From Cristatella mucedo (taxonomy: Eukaryota > Bryozoa > Phylactolaemata > Cristatellidae): a stretch of 13,283 nucleotides of DNA. The stretch's first letter is position 1; every line of letters begins with the position of its first letter. A program made the position numbers and the translations under genes. The DNA is taken from assembly GCA_009760855.2 (NCBI GenBank), contig WPIO01000666.1:1-13283 (forward strand), given 5' to 3'. The notes beneath the pieces are model-generated. The model worked only from the letters and a program-made list of their open reading frames with translations. It searched no databases and was not told where the DNA came from. Positions 8,201 through 13,283 of the stretch are shown here, piece after piece.

Positions 8201-8985
8201 TTCCTACGCTCGGTTGATTGATTTTAATAGTGATGAACCTGTCTTTTCATGATACTCAAAAACATTTATACTTACATTCAGTAACTTACAAAAGCAGTTT
8301 TGTGTCCATAACTTTCAAAGGCCAATCGAGAGAAATGACTTTTATCTTTTCTACTAGCATATGCAGCATGAAGGAGTTCTTGAAAGTCATTAATTGTTTG
8401 TGGATTTTTCCCGAGGATGAAGAAATCGTAAAACACTCCAAAATGCACAATAGTTGTCGTCATTTTGCATGTTAATACAGCACTTTTTAGCGAAGATTGT
8501 TTTTGGTGTTAGAATATAACTAGATCCCGTTCTCAAGACGACGTTAGCAATTCCAAAAGTCAAAGCAGATATACCATCAATAATCCAGCCCGATCCAATA
8601 GAAGTTTCTAAAGAAATATCGATAACTTCCCTTAAAAGTTCTATCTTTTTTCAACCACTTATTGATAAGAATCTCTATGTATAACAATTGTTGATGAAAA
8701 CGAAACAAATCTAACATCACTTTTTTCAGCGGTTGGATTTGACATGTGAAGTTTTGCTGAGGTATAGAGTCTATAGGAATTAAATTTTGAAGAAACTTTG
8801 CTCAGTTCGCTAGAATAAGAATCAACAACTTCTTTGAAAAAATCATCTATTGATGTGCTGTCGATAAGACGTCTTTGTTTTAATTCATAGAATTCAATGT
8901 TGTTATTTGCCCCATCACTTGCAAGACGAAACAAAAACCTCTTCTTCCTTGGATTTCTAGACGGACTAACATCATCAATATTCAT
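5272..8985 (-). pseudogene. family B DNA polymerase (protein-primed/viral type) relic
   Basis: About 1240 codons of decayed minus-strand sequence keep polymerase landmarks in the right order across all three frames. The start is MNIDDVSPSRNPRKKR (8985). Then come NMQNDDNYCAFWSVLRFLHP (about 8474), a Cys/His stretch CHLDRHFAQKALLDHQALC (about 8060), an Exo I-like DADFES (7893-7910), HCHFTGKFSGIALRSCN (within 7355-7660), an Exo III-region KGVYPYEYRDSESRFEEE (within 6879-7241), and a motif A-like YWDACSLL (about 6630). They are followed by LVSNWTPERFYNLAANAPQG (6324-6614), RITKLHRVFTFDQEDW (6012-6281), motif C YTDIDSL (5797-5817), CALRPKLYQV (about 5650-5680) and DSKHYWLNCGIQSYAYGHH near 5400. 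This fits DNA_pol_B_2 enzymes of Polintons/Mavericks, adintoviruses and linear plasmids. Many frameshifts and stops are present, motif A is eroded, and motif C has Ile where Thr is usual. It cannot be functional. Confidence 0.85.
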
Positions 8986-9081
8986 TAAACTCTCGTCTCG
9001 GTATGAAATGAGTTTTCCTTCCTGGCACTATTCATTTCTGTACAAGAGTAAAGATTTCATTAATACGTTTTAACCCAGATG

Positions 9082-9116
9082 ACACTACGTAGTTATTGGG
9101 TGATAAGGCGTAGTGT
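9082..9116. repeat. short inverted repeat beside the foldback element
   Basis: ACACTACG (9082-9089) and CGTAGTGT (9109-9116) are exact inverted copies around a 19-nt loop. The right arm ends exactly where the larger foldback begins. Confidence 0.6.
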
Positions 9117-9266
9117 GTTGTATGAAAATTCCACTCCTGGAGATGGGTATGTTATAGCTGGTGCCAGATAGGTAATACGTTTGGCATCGAGTGCGAGTGA
9201 AACGAGCGCGAGATTAAAACGGATTACCTATCTGGCAACATGGTCAGGGGGAATTTTCATACAACA
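9116..9266. mobile_element. foldback / MITE-like palindromic element
   Basis: The outer arms GTTGTATGAAAATTCC (9117-9132) and GGAATTTTCATACAAC (9250-9265) are perfect inverted repeats, plus one more base pair. The inner arms TGCCAGATAGGTAAT (9162-9176) and ATTACCTATCTGGCA (9223-9237) are also perfect, and CGTTT/AAACG (9178-9182 / 9217-9221) extends the stem. The left arm carries about 17 nt absent from the right. The loop holds an imperfect direct repeat, CGAGTGCGAG / CGAGCGCGAG. No ORF and no clear target-site duplication are seen. A non-autonomous DNA transposon is most likely. The right end abuts the 3' end of a LINE relic. Confidence 0.6.
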
Positions 9267-9783
9267 ATGCTTGATAGTCAACATGAATAACATGGTTAAG
9301 GGTGACATGCGCAGCGTCAGCATGCAAGTGTGGTTAGTGCCTGCATGCATTGTGTAAAGCACGCATAAGCAAATAAAGGACGAATCAGAGGGACCCACTA
9401 AATGCTTTTCTAAATATGTACGTTTTTAGTTTCAGTTTAAATGTAGACTAGTCAGGACATGTCCTGACGCAAGTTAGGAGTGAGTTCTAGGCTTTGGGAG
9501 CATACGAACTAAAGGCACGGTATCCAAAGGATTTGAGGTTTGTACGAGGTATAGGTGAACAGTTAGATTCCGAAAAGCGGGTGGTACGATGCTTGGCCTG
9601 GTGGGGTAGTAGATGTGATAGGTAGGCTGGAGCCAAAGAATGAAGGGACCTAAACGTGAGTGACAGAACCTTGAAGTGGATGCGTTGCTTGACTGGCAGC
9701 CAGTGCAAGTCGGCGAGAGGTGGTGTAATGCGACAACTGCGAAGCTCACGACAGACAAGCCTAGCTGCAGAGTTCCGCTGAGT
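9267..9783 (-). mobile_element. 5'-truncated CR1/L2-type LINE, 3' end
   Basis: The minus strand encodes the end of a non-LTR retrotransposon reverse transcriptase ORF: NSAARLV, DLHWLPVKQRIHFKVLSL, LAPAYLSHLLPHQAKHRTTR, FGYRAFSSYAPKA, one in-frame TAG, then STFKLKLKTYIFRKAFSGSL and the stop at 9385-9387. The H-W-L-P-V block and the G-Y-R-A-F...P-K-A block are characteristic of the C-terminal part of CR1/L2-group LINEs. A 3' UTR of about 118 nt follows and shows similarity to that of the plus-strand copy. The element begins abruptly at the minisatellite edge, the usual 5' truncation of LINEs. No poly-repeat tail is visible before the foldback element. Confidence 0.8.
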
Positions 9784-9993
9784 GGAGCGAGCGGACGGCG
9801 GAGCGGAGCGAGCGGACGGCGGAGTGAAGCGCGAGGACGGCGGAGCGGAGCGAGCGGACGGCGGAGCGGAGCGAGCGGACGGCGGAGCGGAGCGAGCGGA
9901 CGGCGGAGCGGAGCGAGCGGATGGCGGAGCGGAGCGAGCGGATGGCGGAGCGGAGCGAGCGGATGGCGGAGCGGAGCGAGCGGATGGCGGAGT
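9784..9993 (+). repeat. 21-bp GC-rich minisatellite, 10 copies
   Basis: Ten contiguous 21-bp units, consensus GGAGCGAGCGGACGGCGGAG plus C. Units 1, 2 and 4-6 carry GGACGG; units 7-10 all carry GGATGG; unit 3 (9826-9846) is divergent (GAAGCGCGAGGACGG). A partial eleventh unit starts at 9994. The period is a multiple of three, so long ORFs on both strands (repeats of G-A-S-G-R-R-S or A-E-R-A-D-G-G) are by-products. It lies exactly at the 5' end of the minus-strand LINE copy. Confidence 0.95.
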
Positions 9994-10186
9994 GAAGTGG
10001 TGTTGACGCTAAGTGGTGCAATTGCAAGGCGTGCGACAAACTGTTGGCGAACGACGGAGGATCACGGCGATTGCTTTTATATGTCGGACATCAACTCGCG
10101 ATTATGTTAAATCAAATGATACCAAAGAATTATTTCAATTAAAATGGCCAGCAAATGCGCTCGGCTCAGCTGCTGGACCTGCCATT
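9994..10186. other. no supported feature
   Basis: A degenerate end of the minisatellite (GAAGTGGTG) leads into unique sequence. A 63-codon plus-strand ORF (10013-10204) has no recognisable content. Confidence 0.4.
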
Positions 10187-10318
10187 AATATGAAGACTCT
10201 GTAATGTGGGAGAATTATCGTAGCCAGTTTAAGAATGGTTTGGCTTACTCAAATGGATCGGACCGCTGCTGACAAGGCAGCACAGCTTGCTTCCAGCCTG
10301 AGGGACGACATTTTTTAG
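10187..10318 (+). mobile_element. possible Gag fragment of an LTR retrotransposon
   Basis: Two adjacent frames read as one protein segment: WENYRSQFKNGLAYSNGSDR (from about 10208) and, after a shift near 10266-10275, DKAAQLASSLRDDIF (ending at the TAG 10316-10318). A W-x-x-Y...F...NG...D-K-A-x-x-L-A-x-S-L-R pattern is typical of the capsid region of Ty3/Gypsy-type Gag proteins. No protease, zinc knuckle, LTR or primer-binding site is seen nearby, so this would be an isolated scrap. Chance similarity over roughly 35 residues cannot be ruled out. Confidence 0.35.
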
Positions 10319-10416
10319 CCAAGTGTCCCGCAACTATTATCTTTGAACTTGGCCACGGCCATTCAGCTGAAAATCACTTTTAAGGTGGATTGGTCAGTTG
10401 CCTTCAGTGAGGAGTC

Positions 10417-10438
10417 AAATCGGAGCTTCGCAAAGCTT
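10417..10438 (+). repeat. 22-bp dispersed repeat, copy A
   Basis: AAATCGGAGCTTCGCAAAGCTT matches 11514-11535 with one mismatch. Weak similarity extends a few bases either side. Confidence 0.5.
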
Positions 10439-10521
10439 GTTTTTTTGAATGGCAAGTGCTTCTTAGTTCGAACGCCCTGGTTGCATGGATTGCTTTTTTT
10501 GCACTTGGACGGCGACAAATG

Positions 10522-11391
10522 TACTAAAAATTGAATGATGATAAAACCAACTCACTATTTATGGACAAACCTAATGTTACTCAGAAACGGGAGAGCCTGT
10601 TCCTCAAAATGATCAGCATATCTCCAATAGCATCGCGAAAAATCTGGCTGTCCTGTTCCAAAATGGCTTTCACTAGACGACCATATCAGTTCAACAGTCA
10701 AGTCTGCTTACTCTCAGCTAAATACTATTGCGAAAATGTGGGCCTTCTTAGACAGTGATACCACATCCAAGTTGGTTCATGCATTCGCGACATCCTGCCT
10801 CGGTTTCTGTAACTTAATACTTGCACGTCTTATGGCCAGTGCAACAAGGCGATTGCAGCTGAGTGCAAAACTCTGCAGCTAGGCTTCTGTCGTAAGAAGC
10901 ACAGTTACCAAATGACACTAATTCTCGCTACCCATCAATCAGCAATACGGCGTCAAGGTTTTGTCCTTCGTTTTTACTCCTTTATTCCCTTTTTTCAGCC
11001 TACCTATCCTAACTACATCCCGATCAGGCAAAGCATCGTACCACCCGTTCTTCTGACTCAAGTCGCATAGCTGCAACTCTAACCAAACTCAAATGCTTTG
11101 GATACCGTGCCTTTGATTCGTACATTCCCAAAGCTTGGAGATCACCACTGAATGACGTCAGGATTACCTCTGATTTGATTACATTTAAAAATAAGCTAAA
11201 AACCCTACCGTTCTACACAGCATTTGCTGGGTCGGTGTAAATTGCCCTTTGTGAGCATACGCGTGCAGTTACTGGACATGCAGTCACAAAGTGGTTGACA
11301 GGCTTCGTAGCAGCATATGCAACGTGCCTATCAAGAGACTGAGCTCTCTTAGGTTGCTATACAAACGTCTTACTATTACTACTATTAAAAA
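10522..11391 (+). mobile_element. CR1/L2-type LINE relic, longer copy
   Basis: Plus-strand traces of the reverse transcriptase C-terminal half occur in order over several frames: KLNDDKTNSLFMDK (10528 on), KMAFDDHISSTVKSAYSQL (about 10660), FLDSDTTSKLVHAFATSCLG (about 10745), QNSAARLLS (about 10864), LPINQQYGVKVLSFVF (about 10930), GYRAFDSYIPKAWRSPLNDV (about 11100) and TFKNKLKTLPFYTAFAGSV, with the stop at 11238-11240. The 3' UTR ends GCTATACAAA (11356-11365) followed by a TACTATTACTACTATTA tail. Blocks shared with 9267-9783 show the same family in the opposite orientation. The 5' end is truncated or eroded near 10500. Frameshifts and stops make it inactive. Confidence 0.75.
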
Positions 11392-12406
11392 AGCTGGCCA
11401 TTGGCAGGGTTGGGCTAGGCCCGCTGGGGGAGGGTGCCATGTGCACGAGAACGCGGATTCGTAACGGCATGTAATTATAGAGGCGAACTCAAAGCCTACG
11501 AAACACTGAACGGAAATCGGAGCTTTGCAAAGCTTAGTTTCTGTGTAGCAAAAGGATCTTGCAAGACGGCAACGGATGACAGCGAATCGTGGGACCCATA
11601 GCTACTCGTCTGGGAGTCGGGTCGAGAGCTGTCAGTCGCTGGGACACTGGCATCATCCTGCGTGATCATGTACTGAGAACAAGCCAAGATACTAGGCGCT
11701 ACACGCGACAAGACGCTCCCTGTTACACGCCACAAGAGGCTTCTTGCGCTACCACCAGAAGATGCTACGAGCTCCCGACACGAGCAGCTAGGCGCGCTAC
11801 CCGTACAAGACGCTCCCAACATAGGACGGACGGTACGCAAAAATCCACCGCAAGGTCAAGAACGAGTTGCTTAGTATTGCTCAGCGGACTACTAGTCTGC
11901 CTCACTTACGCACTTGCACAGCGCGCGGGCGATGCAAGAAGGACGGCCAGACTATGCTCTGGGAGCAGGGTGAATGCAGTAGTGCAAGCCCTCGACGTGA
12001 ACGAGCAAACGAGAAGGGGCGGGTGGAGACGATCTATTCGCGATCGCTTCCAACTAGAGACAATCTGGCTCACGGTATCGACCGTAGTAAACAAAAAAAG
12101 CCTCTGCACAGAGGTCCTGCATATTGGAGACAACGCAGAAACTCGCTGCAGCCTCGCTGCAGCTCTGAGGTGTGTAGTTAAGCTGGGGCCCGGAGCATCG
12201 CGCTTTGTTACGTCTACTGCAGCAAAGACGAAAACCGAGGAACGGCCATTTATCACAAGCCAGCATATTTTCACGCACGCTCGCACGCACACACTCACGC
12301 TCGCTCTCACTCGGGGGCTCAGCCTCGGGGCCTCTGCAGAAGCGGCCGTTGTAGCTAGAAAAGCGCCCGCCAGCAGCGCAGCAGCTCCGAGAGCGGCAGA
12401 AAAAAA
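11392..12406. other. GC-rich kilobase with no supported gene
   Basis: The longest ORF (plus, 11589-12413, 274 codons) overlaps long ORFs on the minus strand, is Arg/Thr/Ala-rich, and has no motif or domain. Long ORFs in several frames at once are expected in GC-rich DNA poor in stop codons. The interval holds copy B of the 22-bp repeat (11514-11535), an imperfect direct repeat ending CAAGACGCTCCC (11692-11720 and 11788-11817), and a CA/CGC/CTC-rich low-complexity stretch at about 12271-12330. It may be transposon or 5' regulatory sequence; nothing decides. Confidence 0.45.
11514..11535 (+). repeat. 22-bp dispersed repeat, copy B, with a 14-bp palindrome
   Basis: AAATCGGAGCTTTGCAAAGCTT contains AGCTTTGCAAAGCT, a perfect palindrome. 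Copy A (10417-10438) has one change in it. Confidence 0.5.
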
Positions 12407-12574
12407 ATCCTAGCTGATTAAACAGCCTCTTTTTGTATAGCGACAGAAGAGCCTTTACGGCTATCACCGCCACTTGCAGTGGCGATAAAGAATCGCCCAC
12501 AGCAGGAATCGAACCCACGACCTCGGGACCGAGGTCGTGAAAGCAACCGCCTTACCTAGTGTGCCATCACGGCT
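12407..12574 (-). mobile_element. tRNA-derived SINE, copy 1
   Basis: Read on the minus strand from 12574, the head begins GCCGTGATGGCACACTAGG, with an A-box-like TGGCACACTAGG (12566-12555), and has the B box GGTTCGATTCC (12515-12505). The head looks like a tRNA-Ser or tRNA-Leu type gene with an altered anticodon/variable arm: CACGACCTCGG and CCGAGGTCGTG (12516-12539) form a perfect 11-bp hairpin with a 2-nt loop. The body contains further small hairpins (GCGAT...ATCGC, CGCCACT...AGTGGCG). The 3' part carries GCTATACAAA, then AGAGGCTG and the tail TAATCAGCTAGGA. A second copy lies 220 bp away in the same orientation. Pol III transcription is inferred from the boxes. Confidence 0.8.
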
Positions 12575-12626
12575 CATAGCGGCAATAGCTTCAATTCAGT
12601 AGCTCGAGCCCTTGTCCTAGCCGATT

Positions 12627-12795
12627 ATCCTAGCTGATTAAACAGCCTCTTTTTTGTATAGCGACAGAAGAGCCTTTACGGCTATCACCGCCGCTTGCAG
12701 TGGCGATAAAGAATCGCCCACAGCAGGAATCGAACCCACGACCTCGGGACCGATTTCGTGAAAGCAACCGCCTTACCCGGTGTGCCATCACGGCT
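12627..12795 (-). mobile_element. tRNA-derived SINE, copy 2
   Basis: It is nearly identical to copy 1 (about five substitutions and one extra T in a T run). Its B box lies at 12736-12726. The anticodon-region hairpin is broken here (GATTTC instead of GAGGTC), and the A-box region reads ACCCGGTGTGCCA on the plus strand. The 3' tail has a second degenerate unit, so the plus strand reads CCTAGCCGATTAT then CCTAGCTGATTA (12616-12640), a short tail repeat typical of SINEs that use LINE machinery. Confidence 0.8.
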
Positions 12796-12990
12796 GTCAA
12801 GCAAGCCAAGCCAATGGCGGCCATCCTTCCGAGTCCTGTCCGGGGCATATTCTTCTTCTCACAAACTCAGACAAGAGCAGACAAATAGAAACGAGGAAGG
12901 AGTGACTCAGCAGCTTCGGAGCGAGCAGCCCGCGAAAGCAGCTTCTCGTTGAGCTTCTTGCTCGACATGTCGCAGCCTTTCTGGCCGCTG

Positions 12991-13057
12991 TTTTTATGTC
13001 AAATGTTGTTATGTTTTTATTATGTTATTATTATTTATGTTTTTATGTTTTTTATGC
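12991..13057 (+). repeat. AT-rich TTTTTATG / TTA simple repeat
   Basis: Degenerate runs of TTTTTATG, TTATTATTATT and TTATG, low in G and C. Confidence 0.7.
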
Positions 13058-13172
13058 CAGATGTTCTTACGTCAAATGCATCGCCGTCTGTATCTCCACA
13101 AAGCCACACGTGACCATGCGGGTGTTACGAAGTATAGAGTTTTGTGTAGTGCACTCAAAGCTTGAGCTGCTT

Positions 13173-13215
13173 TCGGTACGCATTCGGTACCAATCGGTAC
13201 GCATTTGGTAGCCAA
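13173..13215 (+). repeat. 21/22-bp tandem duplication
   Basis: TCGGTACGCATTCGGTACCAA (13173-13193) is followed directly by a 22-bp version with TTTGGTAGCCAA. Each unit also contains GGTA twice, so an older 11-bp period is possible. Confidence 0.7.
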
Positions 13216-13283
13216 CAGACTTCATCTCACGCAACAAAGAGAGAGAAGCATGAGAAACTGAATCAGCAGGGCAGTAGAGTTAG

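Larger units (their letters stand above)
12796..13283. other. no gene seen; simple repeats only
   Basis: After SINE copy 2 there is GC-balanced unique sequence (12796-12990), an AT-rich stretch, unique sequence, and a short tandem repeat. The ORFs here are short and without features. Confidence 0.45.

Noticed and set aside
9116-9266. Terminal inverted repeat of the PolB element
   Set aside because: Its partner arm lies only about 120 nt away, so it is a self-contained foldback, and no matching sequence was found at the left side of the window.
9676-10110. ORFs of 144, 92 and 74 codons with perfect peptide repeats
   Set aside because: They are translations of the 21-bp minisatellite; its period is a multiple of three, so every frame without a stop stays open.
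11589-12413. 274-codon plus-strand ORF, longest in the window
   Set aside because: It lies in GC-rich DNA where long ORFs also occur on the opposite strand. It is Arg/Thr/Ala-rich, has no domain or motif, and its end runs into a repeat of A-rich sequence and the SINE edge.
12495-12574. Functional tRNA gene
   Set aside because: The head has A and B boxes, but the anticodon/variable arms do not form a normal tRNA and the unit continues into a SINE body present in two copies.
12054-12848. Arg/Cys-rich ORFs across the SINE copies
   Set aside because: They read through tRNA-derived SINE sequence; the A and B boxes and the duplicated unit explain the sequence better.

Overview
This window looks like nuclear DNA from an invertebrate animal, probably aquatic. 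The host is inferred, not demonstrated. It carries a decayed CR1/L2-type LINE in two orientations, a pair of tRNA-derived SINEs, a trace that resembles an LTR-retrotransposon Gag, minisatellites and a foldback element. No intact host gene is recognisable. The left 9 kb is AT-rich and dense in broken reading frames. The right 4.2 kb is more GC-rich and consists of repeats.

Left part (about 1-9000): the remains of an integrated double-stranded DNA element of the Polinton/Maverick or adintovirus kind, or a relative. Its best marker is a very degraded protein-primed-type family B DNA polymerase on the minus strand (8985 to about 5272). Exonuclease, palm and C-terminal landmarks occur in the correct order but are scattered over several frames. 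Also on the minus strand are a short acidic ORF (5242-4970), a small ORF with one frameshift (4945-4662), an Ala/Ser-rich protein (4595-3749), a 34-codon ORF (3761-3657), a helical, probably coiled-coil pseudogene (1016-102) and the start of another ORF running off the left edge (88-1). On the plus strand, about 990-3509 holds three consecutive broken genes built from phage tail-fibre-like modules: a glycine/asparagine turn, a D-P-V-D-A-x-D-A step, then K-Y-I-D-T-N-F. No capsid, packaging ATPase, protease or integrase gene is visible, so assignment to a named virus group stays an inference.

A TATATAGAA-like box lies 0-15 nt before the start codon of five ORFs, three on the minus strand and two on the plus strand. 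The polymerase ORF lacks it. This suggests a shared, possibly late-type, promoter for the structural-type genes. At about 990-1016 a plus-strand fibre gene and the minus-strand helical gene meet 5' end to 5' end and neither has a start codon, which looks like a rearrangement breakpoint.

Right part: a small hairpin and a foldback element (9082-9266); the 3' end of a LINE on the minus strand (9267-9783); a 10-copy 21-bp minisatellite (9784-9993); a possible Gag relic (10187-10318); a longer piece of the same LINE family on the plus strand (about 10522-11391); about 1 kb of GC-rich sequence with no supported gene (11392-12406); two near-identical SINEs on the minus strand (12407-12574 and 12627-12795); and simple repeats up to the right edge. 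The SINE 3' region shares GCTATACAAA with the LINE 3' region, which suggests a LINE-SINE partnership.
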